A stretch of DNA of 50,157 bases, taken from Lentisphaerota bacterium (GTDB lineage: Bacteria > Verrucomicrobiota > Kiritimatiellia > RFP12 > JAAYNR01). The DNA lies in the NCBI GenBank assembly GCA_016873675.1, contig VGWG01000010.1:1-50157 (forward strand), written 5' to 3'. The notes under the pieces are model-generated. The model saw only the letters and a list, made by a program, of their open reading frames with translations, ran no database searches and was not told the origin of the DNA. A program made the translations under genes and the position numbers. Of the stretch, positions 1-7,368 are shown piece by piece. How positions within the stretch are numbered: the first letter of the stretch is position 1; every line of letters begins with the position of its first letter.

Positions 1-58
1 ATGATCAAAAACCGTTTGCATGGGTGACATTTTATGATCACATGCAGGAGCAAAGCAA

Positions 59-82
59 GATTACGATTATGATTACGATTAA
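59..82. repeat. GATTA-type degenerate short repeat
   Basis: Three to four copies of a GATTAC/GATTAT hexamer run in tandem in the gene-free left end. A similar run occurs at 3621-3650. Positions 1-273 otherwise hold no gene I can support; ATGATCA occurs twice (1-7 and 34-40). Function unknown. Confidence 0.6.
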
Positions 83-273
83 GTAACCCTCATCAGAACT
101 GCCATGCGCCCCGTGCGGGGTGTGTCGATCAGGGAAAAGTCCGCTTGACATTATTGATCTGTTCGGGCATCCTCATGTCCTCTGATCATGCGTCGGAGAC
201 GCTGCTTCGGGCCGGTCTCGATCAGGCGATATGCGGTTTGATTATCGCCACGATCGGTGCCACGGAGGGTCTT

Positions 274-1506
274 ATGAGAAAGTGTATAGGGTATGCGGTG
301 CTCGGCGGTCTGTTAGTGGGCATGCCGGTCTGGGCGGCGCTTGGTCAGGTTTCATCCCAAGCGGTTCCGGCCCTGAAGGCCTCTTTTGAGAAGAGCCTGC
401 AGGCGATCATCGCCAATTACGAAGGGGCCGTGAAGAACTGGACCGGCAGCTATATCGCCGCCTTGAAAACCCTTCAGGTCAAACTCCAGAAAACCGGCGA
501 TTTTGATGGGTGGACCGCTGTGGAGAATGAATTGGCCCGCATAAACGCCGATCCCGATGCCAAGCCGGGGATTCCCCCCGACGCGATTTCGCGGGTGGAT
601 GCGCTTTTGGCGCTGCAGACGAAGTTTCGGGATGTTCCCTCGCAATTGGCCTTGGACAAGAATCAGAAAATCGTGGCCCTCAGCCAGCGGTATATCGCGA
701 GCCTGACGGCTCTGCAGACGACCCTGACCAAGCAGGGACGGATGGAAGAGGCGCTTGTCGTGAACGCCGAGATCAAGCGTGTCAAGGGAAGTGCCGAGGT
801 GGTGATGGCCGAGTTTGAGCTGTCGAGTCCTGCGATGCACGATGGGAAGGGCCTGCCGCCCACGGAGGATGCGTCCGTGCCTGTCGGAAGCGACCCTGCG
901 GTGAAGGCGCCTGCTCCGTTAAATGAGGCGGTCGATGTCGTGACGTACGTGGGCAAGGCCCCCGTGTCTGCAGACAGCACGTTCAAGCCCTTGCGGCTTC
1001 TCCAGACGCCAGCGATGGGGGTCAAACGGAAGCTGAGTGTGTCGGCCCTGATGACGTCGGATTCCTCTGAGACCGGGGTCAGCAGCGGCGACTATTACGG
1101 GTTGTACAAGAGCTCGTCCGGAACCACGAGTTGCCGGGCCCGCGTGGGCCTGAAGTCCATGGCATCGGGCTCGGTGTTGTCAAATCTCATTGTGGTGGTT
1201 GAGTACTACAGCAAGGAAGTGAAGTCAACCTCTGGAAAGATCACTCCGGAGAAGATGTTGTTCCGACGCGTCACAATCCCCAAGGTTGACACGCTGGGCG
1301 TCTGGCTTGACTTTCCCGATGCCTCGATCTACCGGTCCTCCTACAAGTCCAGCTCCCTGTACGGATCCTCCTACACGTACAAGAGCGGAAGGACGTTCTA
1401 TGGGATTGTCGTCAGCGTATACGAAGCCGACAAGACGTTGATCTTTCAGGCGGTGTCCGCCAGCACGCTTCTTACCCTTGCCCCGGTAGCGCTGCCAAGC
1501 GAATGA
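274..1506 (+). CDS. Secreted coiled-coil protein of unknown function
   Basis: A 410-residue protein. I start it at ATG 274 rather than further upstream because a GGAGGG ribosome site lies at 263-268 and the first residues form a signal peptide (basic MRK, then a hydrophobic stretch ending near AALG). Residues about 25-180 are charged and helical and contain two copies of a pattern like YIA(A/S)Lx(A/T)LQxxLxKxGxxxxA, which suggests a helical-hairpin repeat. A proline/alanine-rich linker follows at about 185-240. The last 170 residues are rich in Ser, Tyr and Val, probably a beta domain. I do not recognise a family with a known function. It converges on rpoN with a 22-bp gap. Probably periplasmic. 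Confidence 0.8.
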   Translation: MRKCIGYAVLGGLLVGMPVWAALGQVSSQAVPALKASFEKSLQAIIANYEGAVKNWTGSYIAALKTLQVKLQKTGDFDGWTAVENELARINADPDAKPGIPPDAISRVDALLALQTKFRDVPSQLALDKNQKIVALSQRYIASLTALQTTLTKQGRMEEALVVNAEIKRVKGSAEVVMAEFELSSPAMHDGKGLPPTEDASVPVGSDPAVKAPAPLNEAVDVVTYVGKAPVSADSTFKPLRLLQTPAMGVKRKLSVSALMTSDSSETGVSSGDYYGLYKSSSGTTSCRARVGLKSMASGSVLSNLIVVVEYYSKEVKSTSGKITPEKMLFRRVTIPKVDTLGVWLDFPDASIYRSSYKSSSLYGSSYTYKSGRTFYGIVVSVYEADKTLIFQAVSASTLLTLAPVALPSE

Positions 1507-1528
1507 ACCGGGCACCCCGAACCCGTGC

Positions 1529-2977
1529 TCAGGTCCGCCGGCGGCGCAGGTGGGAGGGCGGGATCTTGAGGAAGATGCGGTATTTGGCGACGGTCCGGCG
1601 CGCGATCTGAATCCCCGTTTTCTGCAAGGCGTCCTGAATCGCCTGGTCGGAAAGCGGATTAATCCGATCTTCGGCGGCGACGAGTTGGGTGATCCTGTCC
1701 TGAACGGTGCGGTTGGAGATGTCCGTTCCGGCGTCGGTTTTCAATCCCGTCGTGAAGAAATACTTCAATTCGAAGAGGCCGACCGGCGTCCGCATGTATT
1801 TGTTGGCGACCGTGCGTGAAACCGTTGTCTCGTGGACGCCGACCGTGGCGGCGACGGCGGCCATGGTCATCGGGCGGAGATGCCCGACCCCTTTGTCGAG
1901 AAACTCCTGCTGTGCGGCGACGATTTCCGAGGCGATGCGATGGATGGTCCGCTGCCGCTGGTGAATGCTCTTGATCAGGAAGACGCCGGCCCGGATCCGC
2001 TCGCGGATGTAGGACTTGACCTCGGCTGTGACCTCGGGGTTCTCCAGTAGACGGCGGTAGTGGGCGCTGATGCGGACGTGGGGGAGCCGGTCGTCGTCGA
2101 CGACGACCACGAAACGTCCGGCGACCTTGCGGATGACCACCTCGGGTTCGACATATTCGGTGGTTTCGGTGGAAAAGGCGCAACCCGGGCGGGGGTCGAG
2201 CGAGCGGATCAGCGTCACGGCCCGCTCGAAGGTCTCCGGATCGGTGCGGAGGGACTTGATAATGGCCCTGCGGTGGTTGGCCGCCAGGTCCTCCAGATGG
2301 GCGTCGACAATGGCGCGCGCCAGCAGGTGGTCTGGCGTGGCCGGCAGGGCGCGCAACTGCAGCAGCAGACACTCGCGGAGGGTGCGCGCACCGATGCCGA
2401 TCGGATGGAAGTGCTGAACAGCATCCAGAACCGCTTGTAGTTTCTCGACGGTGGTGCCGGCCTGAAAGGCGAGTGATGGGAGATCCGATTTGAAATACCC
2501 GTCCTCCTCGATATGCCCGATGATCAGTTCAGCCAAGCGGACGTCGTCGTCGTTCAGATCGGCAAGCGGGATCTGGTCGAGGAGGTGGTCCTGCAGGGAG
2601 ACCGGCTGCCGGATCGAGTCGAGCATGTACTGGTGCCGCTCCTCAGCATCCTCGGAAGCGGGCGCGTTTTCCATGCCCTGTAAGAAATAGTCGCGCCAAT
2701 TGTCGTCCAGCTTGGTCAGCGCGTCGAATTCCGAGTCAAAATCCAGAGGCGCGTCCGCGGCCGCAACCGGCTCCGGTTGCGGCTGTTCCGCTTCGATTGA
2801 GACTTCGGATGGGTCCCGCACGTCCTCAATCACCGGATTCTGCTCCATCTCCTTCTGAATCACGGCCCGCAACTCGAGGAGGGGCATCTGGAGCATCTCG
2901 AGGGACTGACGCAACTGCGGCGCCAGAATCATCATCTGGCGCTGTTGTTGATTAAGACTGAGGGAGAGTGCAGCCAT
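1529..2977 (-). CDS. rpoN: RNA polymerase sigma-54 factor RpoN
   Basis: A 482-residue sigma-54 factor, which directs RNA polymerase to -24/-12 promoters and needs an AAA+ activator. Region I at the N-terminus is typical: Gln-rich, then LAPQLRQSLEMLQMPLLEL. An acidic region II follows at about 50-110, then the core-binding and DNA-binding parts. The RpoN box ARRTVAKYR is at residues 459-467; the usual final Glu is Ile here. I use ATG 2977 (MAALSLSLNQQQ) because family proteins begin at this point; the upstream in-frame ATG adds 17 unrelated residues. No sigma-54 activator gene is in the window, so its regulators must be elsewhere. Candidate target promoters are at 33767-33784, 43921-43937 and 43999-44015. 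Confidence 0.97.
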   Translation of the reverse strand: MAALSLSLNQQQRQMMILAPQLRQSLEMLQMPLLELRAVIQKEMEQNPVIEDVRDPSEVSIEAEQPQPEPVAAADAPLDFDSEFDALTKLDDNWRDYFLQGMENAPASEDAEERHQYMLDSIRQPVSLQDHLLDQIPLADLNDDDVRLAELIIGHIEEDGYFKSDLPSLAFQAGTTVEKLQAVLDAVQHFHPIGIGARTLRECLLLQLRALPATPDHLLARAIVDAHLEDLAANHRRAIIKSLRTDPETFERAVTLIRSLDPRPGCAFSTETTEYVEPEVVIRKVAGRFVVVVDDDRLPHVRISAHYRRLLENPEVTAEVKSYIRERIRAGVFLIKSIHQRQRTIHRIASEIVAAQQEFLDKGVGHLRPMTMAAVAATVGVHETTVSRTVANKYMRTPVGLFELKYFFTTGLKTDAGTDISNRTVQDRITQLVAAEDRINPLSDQAIQDALQKTGIQIARRTVAKYRIFLKIPPSHLRRRRT

Positions 2978-2981
2978 AGGT

Positions 2982-2997
2982 CGATTCTCTAGAATCG
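2982..2997 (-). promoter_or_regulatory. Inverted repeat over the rpoN translation start region
   Basis: CGATTCT and AGAATCG form a perfect 7-bp inverted repeat with a 2-bp centre, 5 bp upstream of the rpoN start codon. It covers the place where a ribosome site should be (AGAG on the minus strand). It could be an operator or an RNA hairpin that limits rpoN translation; this is inference only. Confidence 0.35.
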
Positions 2998-3117
2998 CTT
3001 CCCATGATAGGCGATGCGCAGCGGACATGCAAGCATAAGCAGCACTTCTTGGCGTGAAAAATGCTAAAACCCGTGACGAAACGCGCCAGCAAGAAGCGCT
3101 GTCCCTCCGGGTTTTTC

Positions 3118-3136
3118 TCGGGATGATTCATCCCGA
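3118..3136. repeat. Perfect 19-bp palindrome upstream of rpoN
   Basis: TCGGGATGA, one central T, then TCATCCCGA: nine paired bases on each side. It lies between the rpoN start and the lipoprotein terminator. A protein-binding site or a hairpin are both possible. The rest of 2978-3198 holds no gene I can support. Confidence 0.5.
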
Positions 3137-3198
3137 ATGCGGCCTTTGAGACCGCAAAAATAGCACCGTCACCTATCCCCCAATACACCCGAGAGCGC

Positions 3199-3238
3199 AA
3201 AAAAAAAGAACCCCGGATTTGTTAATTCCGAGGTTCTT
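3199..3238 (-). terminator. Intrinsic terminator of the small lipoprotein gene
   Basis: On the minus strand AAGAACC (3238-3232) pairs with GGTTCTT (3212-3206), extended after one mismatch by four more pairs, with a loop of about nine bases. A run of eight T (3206-3199) follows on the minus strand. This is a textbook factor-independent terminator 20 bp after the lipoprotein stop codon. Confidence 0.85.
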
Positions 3239-3257
3239 CTTTCTAAGATTCCGCGTC

Positions 3258-3476
3258 TTACTTCGGGATTTCTACCTTCGGAACCGCAACCTTGGGAGCT
3301 TCGACCTTCGGAACCGCAACCTTGGGAACCTCAACCTTCGGAACCGCAACCTTCGGAACCGCAACCTTCGGGGCCTCGACCTTCGGAACCGCAACCTTCG
3401 GGGCCTCGACCTTGGGGACGCTCGAGCAACCGACGGTCACCGCACACACAACCAGCAGACTCAACAATGACTTCAT
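3258..3476 (-). CDS. Small repeat lipoprotein (PKVxx pentapeptides)
   Basis: A 72-residue protein with a lipoprotein signal peptide: MKSLLSLLVVCAVTVGC, with the lipobox VTVGC placing the lipidated cysteine at residue 17. The whole mature part is about ten tandem pentapeptides PKVEA, PKVAV or PKVEV, alternating basic, hydrophobic and acidic residues. The start at 3476 is chosen because the signal peptide begins there and an AAGGGTGG ribosome site lies upstream; the longer reading frame adds 20 unlikely residues. It is monocistronic, with its own promoter (3578-3606) and terminator (3199-3238), which suggests strong expression. A role as an envelope spacer or abundant outer-membrane lipoprotein is a guess. 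Confidence 0.85.
   Translation of the reverse strand: MKSLLSLLVVCAVTVGCSSVPKVEAPKVAVPKVEAPKVAVPKVAVPKVEVPKVAVPKVEAPKVAVPKVEIPK
3261..3418 (-). repeat. 15-bp tandem coding repeat
   Basis: The mature part of the lipoprotein gene is built from near-identical 15-bp units (plus-strand core CTTCGGAACCGCAAC), partly arranged as 30-bp doublets. In-frame slippage or recombination here would change the protein by multiples of five residues. Confidence 0.8.
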
Positions 3477-3577
3477 CGCTACCACCCTTCTTGTTACGTG
3501 TTTGTTCGCCGCTGACACCTGCCAGCGGCCATCCATATGCGCCCAAGTTGAAGCCCAAGTGCGATAAGGATGGCGTC

Positions 3578-3606
3578 ACTGTATAGCGCCAGCCCTTTCG
3601 TGTCAA
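3578..3606 (-). promoter_or_regulatory. Sigma-70 promoter of the lipoprotein gene
   Basis: On the minus strand a perfect TTGACA (3606-3601), a 17-bp spacer and TACAGT (3583-3578, 4 of 6 matches). Transcription would start near 3571, giving a leader of about 95 bases before ATG 3476. Confidence 0.75.
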
Positions 3607-3620
3607 GAACGATCAACAGC

Positions 3621-3650
3621 AGATTAAGATCAAGATTAGGATTACGATTG
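3621..3650. repeat. GATTA-type degenerate short repeat, second copy
   Basis: AGATTAAGATCAAGATTAGG followed by ATTACGATTG, a variant of the run at 59-82. It sits just upstream of the lipoprotein promoter, where its AT-rich runs could act as an UP element. The remainder of 3477-3775 holds no gene I can support. Confidence 0.55.
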
Positions 3651-3775
3651 TGAACAGCAAAACCGCGCTGACAACAAGAAGCGCTGCCAGCGCAAAGCCT
3701 GTCCTCGTCTGCAGTCGCGATTGTTGCCGATCAACTGCCCGCGACTGCGCCGATGGCCATGACGATTGCATAGAA

Positions 3776-4130
3776 TGGTGGAGGCGGGGGGAGTTGAACC
3801 CCCGTCCGAAACGGCTTCCTCCAAGCATCTACGCGCGTGTCCCGTGCTTTAATCTCGCGGCAGGGAACGTCCCCGAGCCAACTGCCCCTACCGCCAGCGG
3901 CCACGAAATTACAAGCGTGACGCCCCGGCCACCCGGACGCCAACAGGGCCTGCTTTATTACGCAGACAGCCCCTAGCAGACTTCAGGGTGTCCACGTCGC
4001 GGCAACTTAGGCCGCGAGAGCCAAGTCTTGGTTGGCTGTTGTGTTTTTTCCCGCGTGTTTTACGAGGCCAAGCAGGATTCCTCGGCGCGCAGCTTGGGTT
4101 GCAACCATCCCGTCGAAACCGGTCGCCCCC
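3776..4130 (-). ncRNA. ssrA: Transfer-messenger RNA (tmRNA)
   Basis: A one-piece tmRNA of about 355 bases. The 5' end GGGGGCGACCGGTTTCGACG is canonical. The 3' end has a TTCAACTCC T-arm and an encoded CCA (3778-3776). The acceptor stem GGGGGCG pairs with CGCCTCC with one G-U. The tag reading frame ends at TAA 4009-4007 and reads AGKNTTANQDLALAA (4054-4010); by analogy with the Bacillus subtilis tag (AGKTNSFNQNVALAA) the first Ala or the Gly is the resume position. The LALAA end is the usual protease signal. It rescues stalled ribosomes and tags their products. Confidence 0.97.
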
Positions 4131-4143
4131 AGTGATTGGTTAA

Positions 4144-4172
4144 AGAATAGCAGGTTGCTCCGCCGGATGCAA
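4144..4172 (-). promoter_or_regulatory. Probable tmRNA promoter
   Basis: On the minus strand TTGCAT (4172-4167), a 17-bp spacer and TATTCT (4149-4144), 14 bases before the mature 5' end. The hexamers are imperfect (3 and 4 of 6), but spacing and place are right and the 5' end is normally trimmed by RNase P. Confidence 0.5.
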
Positions 4173-4178
4173 GTGTTC

Positions 4179-4221
4179 TGTGTGTGGGTGTGTGAGTGTG
4201 TGAGTATGTGTGTGTGGGTGT
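4179..4221. repeat. GT-rich imperfect simple repeat
   Basis: A tract of TGTG, GGTG and GAGTG units between tmRNA and the fucosidase stop codon. The same sequence style occurs at 49765-49822 and, inverted, at 50085-50125. Confidence 0.7.
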
Positions 4222-4232
4222 CCGGAACGGGG

Positions 4233-6572
4233 CTACACAACCGGCAGTTCGGTTTTAGTGGCGGCCTGCAACTGTATCTCGCGCAGGGTGCCGTCGGGCA
4301 GCCGCACGCGATACGACCCCGAATGGTCGGCCGTCAGCGTGGCGGCGATCAGCCGCCTGTCCTGCCAGCGCAAATCGACCGTCACCCCCCCGCGGGCGCG
4401 CAGCCCGGTCACCGCCCCGCAGCTCCAGGCCGGCGGCAGGGCCGGGAGGAGGTCAATGAGCCCGTCATGGCTTTGCAGCAGGAGCTCCGCCATGCCGGCG
4501 GTCGCGCCGAAATTGCCGTCGATCTGGAACGGCGGATGGTCGTCGAACAGATTCGGGAGCGTCTTTTCCCGCAACAGTCCGAGGATATGGGTGTGGGCCG
4601 CCGCGCCATCGCCCAGACGGGCCAGGAAGTTGATGAGCCAAGCCTTGCTCCAGCCGGTGTGTCCGCCGCCATGCGCGAGGCGGCGGGTGACCGTGGCGCG
4701 AGCCGCGTCAAAAAGCGCCGGCGTCCGCCCGCGGGTAATCTGGGTCAGGGGATGGAGGCCGATGAGAGACGAAATGTGACGATGCCCCGGCTCGCATTCC
4801 TCGTAATCCTCGATCCATTCCTGCACAATGCCCAGACGCGGGCTGACCTTGACGGGTGCCAGATTCGCCTTGACGGTGCGCAACCGAGCCGCAAAGGCGG
4901 GCTCGTCGAGGTCCAGCAGCGCCAGGACCTCCAGACAATCATCGATCAGTTGCGCGATCAGCGCGAGATCCATCGTCGCGCCATAGGTGAACATGCTGTG
5001 CGAACCATCGGCCGCGACAAAGGTGTTTTCGGGTGAGTGGCTGGGGCTGGTCACCAGTTTCCCGGCGCAAGGCGTGCCCGCTGGCGCTTCAACCAGGAAG
5101 TCGCAGGCAAAGGTCACGGCGCCCCGCATCAGCGGCCACAGCCGGTCGGCCAGCAATTTCCGGTCGCCGCTGAAGCGGTAATGCTCGAGGCAATGCGTGG
5201 CGAGCCAGATTGAGCCCATGGGCCAGATGCCGCACGCGCCGTCCATAGGCTCGACGCAGCCATGGACATCGCACACGTGGTGAGCCACCCAGCCGTCGCA
5301 CCCGTAGAGCTTGCGGGCCGCTTCGTGGCCTGCGGGCGCAATCAGGCTCATCCAGTAGAACAACGGCTCCTGGCACTCGATCAGATTTGTCGGGCCCGTG
5401 AGCCAGTAGTTCATCTGCATGTTGATGTTGGTGTGATAGTCGCTGTCCCACGACGGTGACATCTGGTGCGCCCAGACCCCCTGCAGGTTGGCAGGCAGCG
5501 AGCCGGGACGGCTGGCACTCATGATCAGATAGCGTCCGTAGTGGAAATAGAGCGCCTCCAGGCCGGGATCCTCCTCTCCCTTCTTCACGCGCGCCAGGCG
5601 CTCGTCGGTCGGCAAGGCATCGCCGGGCGAGGCGGGCAGTTCCAAGCGGACCCGGTCAAAGAGTTGGCGGTGCGCGGCGATATGGTCGGCGCGAAGCTGT
5701 TCCCAGCTCTTACCAGAGGCAGCCGTCATCACCGCGCGGCAGCGGCCGACGGCATCGGCAGACAGATCGCCGGGCGCCACGTACGACGTTGCGACCGCCA
5801 GACGCAGTTCCACGGCATCGGCGCCGCGCACGCGCAAGCAGTCTTCATCGGCGATCAGCCTGCCGCCGGTCACACGGGCCTGCAGGAGCAGGGCAAAGCG
5901 CATGCCGCCGCGGGTCAGGCGTCCGGTCAGCAGGAGGTGCCCGTCCGGTGTGGCCACACGCGACTGCACATCCTGCTCGCGCTGCAGATTGATATCCACG
6001 TCTCCGCGGCCGGGATCAAACGCGATCCGGGTGCAGATCAGTTGATCCGGAGCCGAACAGAAATGCTCCCGCTGCTGGCGAACGCCGCGATAGCGTAACG
6101 TCGTGGTGGCCATGCCGGTGGACAGGTCCAGCGCGCGCTCATAGTCGTAGGTGGCATAGGCGGTCTGCCACCAGGCGCCTCCGGGAGCGGGATTGAAGAA
6201 GTTTGACTCGTGACTGGGCCGGGCGCCGCCACCGACCCAGTCAATCACCAGTTCGCCGGCACTCTGGTAGGGGTCGATGTTACGTTCGGGCGAAAGCAAG
6301 GATTTCTCAGCCAGATCATAGGCCTCTTGATTGCGGCCCGAGAAAAGGAGCGCGCGAATCTGCGGCAGCGCCTGCCCGGCCAGCGGGTTGCTGCGGTCGA
6401 TGCGGGTGCCCTCCCAGAGCGACTCCTCGTTAATCTGAATCCGTTCGCGCGCCACGCGGCCAAAAACCATGGCGCCGAGACGGCCATTGCCCAGCGGCAG
6501 CGCGTGATGCCAATTCCAAGCATGCACGCGATACCACAGGCGGACCGGGGATGAGTGGGTGGATGTTTGCAT
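4233..6572 (-). CDS. GH95 family alpha-L-fucosidase
   Basis: A 779-residue protein of glycoside hydrolase family 95, inverting enzymes that release alpha-1,2-linked fucose (some act on galactose). The family opening is clear (ALPLGNGRLGAMVFG, residues 24-38, then INEESLWEG). The catalytic part has NLQGVW (362-367), TNINMQMNYW with Asn382 and Asn384, SHSPENTF with Glu515 as probable general acid, and FQIDGNFG with Asp685; these match the Asn/Asn/Glu/Asp set known in Bifidobacterium AfcA. Full length for the core family. No signal peptide is seen at this start, so it is probably cytoplasmic, unlike many homologues. It stands alone on the minus strand, divergent from the ThyX-like gene, with no transporter or other glycosidase nearby. 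The ribosome site is weak. Confidence 0.93.
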   Translation of the reverse strand: MQTSTHSSPVRLWYRVHAWNWHHALPLGNGRLGAMVFGRVARERIQINEESLWEGTRIDRSNPLAGQALPQIRALLFSGRNQEAYDLAEKSLLSPERNIDPYQSAGELVIDWVGGGARPSHESNFFNPAPGGAWWQTAYATYDYERALDLSTGMATTTLRYRGVRQQREHFCSAPDQLICTRIAFDPGRGDVDINLQREQDVQSRVATPDGHLLLTGRLTRGGMRFALLLQARVTGGRLIADEDCLRVRGADAVELRLAVATSYVAPGDLSADAVGRCRAVMTAASGKSWEQLRADHIAAHRQLFDRVRLELPASPGDALPTDERLARVKKGEEDPGLEALYFHYGRYLIMSASRPGSLPANLQGVWAHQMSPSWDSDYHTNINMQMNYWLTGPTNLIECQEPLFYWMSLIAPAGHEAARKLYGCDGWVAHHVCDVHGCVEPMDGACGIWPMGSIWLATHCLEHYRFSGDRKLLADRLWPLMRGAVTFACDFLVEAPAGTPCAGKLVTSPSHSPENTFVAADGSHSMFTYGATMDLALIAQLIDDCLEVLALLDLDEPAFAARLRTVKANLAPVKVSPRLGIVQEWIEDYEECEPGHRHISSLIGLHPLTQITRGRTPALFDAARATVTRRLAHGGGHTGWSKAWLINFLARLGDGAAAHTHILGLLREKTLPNLFDDHPPFQIDGNFGATAGMAELLLQSHDGLIDLLPALPPAWSCGAVTGLRARGGVTVDLRWQDRRLIAATLTADHSGSYRVRLPDGTLREIQLQAATKTELPVV

Positions 6573-6742
6573 AGTTATTCAGTCGAAAGTGAAAAAAGGC
6601 TATGTTACCCGCATTCGGGCCAGGATGCAAAGAGATTCCACGCAGAATACCCTTGTGCGATGTGCCGCTGTGTAGTACTGTCTGGAATGCATTCGACGCG
6701 GGTTTGGAACGCGCGTCTCGTCTCGATAGAGGGTGTCTGGGG

Positions 6743-7324
6743 ATGGCGGAACAACCGGTCAGGGTCAGCTCGTTCAAAGCCCGTTTTAGCTGGCGGGATG
6801 TGGCAGACGCGGCGCGCACAACGGTGCGGAAGGAAGAAGGCGTGAAGGAGCCCGGTCGTGACTGGAAACGACGGGTGCTCCTCGCCGAGCATTCGCCCAT
6901 CCGGCAGATCATGTTCAAGTGGAAATGGGTCAATCTGCCCTATTGGGTCAGCGTCCACTTCGTCCGCCACAAGATCGGCATCGAACATTTCGTCAGCACA
7001 CAGCGGACCGATCGGACCGGCCTCAATCGCGAGGCGATCCCCCAATCGGCCTGCGTGATGCATGAATGCCTCGCCAACGCCCAGGCGCTCATCTTTATTT
7101 CACGCAAACGGCTCTGCCGTCAGGCCTCGCCGGAAACGACCGCCGCCTGGCAACGGGTGCTCGACGAGGTGCGGCCAATCGAACCCGAGCTCCACGGAGT
7201 CTGCGTTCCCGAGTGCGTCTATCGCGGATTCTGCCCCGAGTTTAAAAGTTGCGGGTACGCCGACACGCCCGCCTTCCGGCAGGCGCTCACCGCCTATCGG
7301 GGAGCCAGCCCCGACCCCGGATAG
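6743..7324 (+). CDS. ThyX-like protein with divergent signature and C-terminal cysteines
   Basis: A 193-residue protein. ATG 6743 is preceded by GAGGG at 6729-6733; the longer frame adds 47 unlikely residues. Residues 75-91 read RHKIGIEHFVSTQRTDR, which lines up with the FAD-dependent thymidylate synthase motif RHRxxSxNxxSxR: the leading Arg-His and the closing S-x-x-R survive, but the central Ser and Asn do not. The C-terminus has Cys154, Cys158, Cys164 and Cys170 (spacing C-x3-C-x5-C-x5-C), which could bind metal. From memory, phage-type ThyX relatives carry a similar cysteine-rich end, but I could not check this. Whether it makes dTMP is open. It stands alone between minus-strand neighbours. 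Confidence 0.7.
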   Translation: MAEQPVRVSSFKARFSWRDVADAARTTVRKEEGVKEPGRDWKRRVLLAEHSPIRQIMFKWKWVNLPYWVSVHFVRHKIGIEHFVSTQRTDRTGLNREAIPQSACVMHECLANAQALIFISRKRLCRQASPETTAAWQRVLDEVRPIEPELHGVCVPECVYRGFCPEFKSCGYADTPAFRQALTAYRGASPDPG

Positions 7325-7368
7325 CGGAAGGCTCGCTCCTCGGCCGGGCGCGGATGCCCGTCTGCGGG

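Noticed and set aside
145-173. TTGACA as a promoter for the first gene
   Set aside because: The -35 is perfect, but at 17 bp distance the -10 reads CATCCT, which is poor. I could not support a promoter.
2952-3200. Small minus-strand frame upstream of rpoN
   Set aside because: It overlaps the rpoN start in another frame, covers the 19-bp palindrome, and its sequence has no signal or family resemblance.
3261-3418. CRISPR-like regular repeat
   Set aside because: The 15-bp units are directly adjacent without spacers and code in frame for the pentapeptides of the lipoprotein.
4032-5036. Open frame of 334 codons on the plus strand
   Set aside because: It covers the tmRNA and the end of the fucosidase gene on the other strand and has no recognisable motif.
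6626-6640. Sigma-54-like TGGAATCTCTTTGCA on the minus strand before the fucosidase
   Set aside because: GG and GC are 9 bases apart rather than 10 and the TGGCAC part is not kept.
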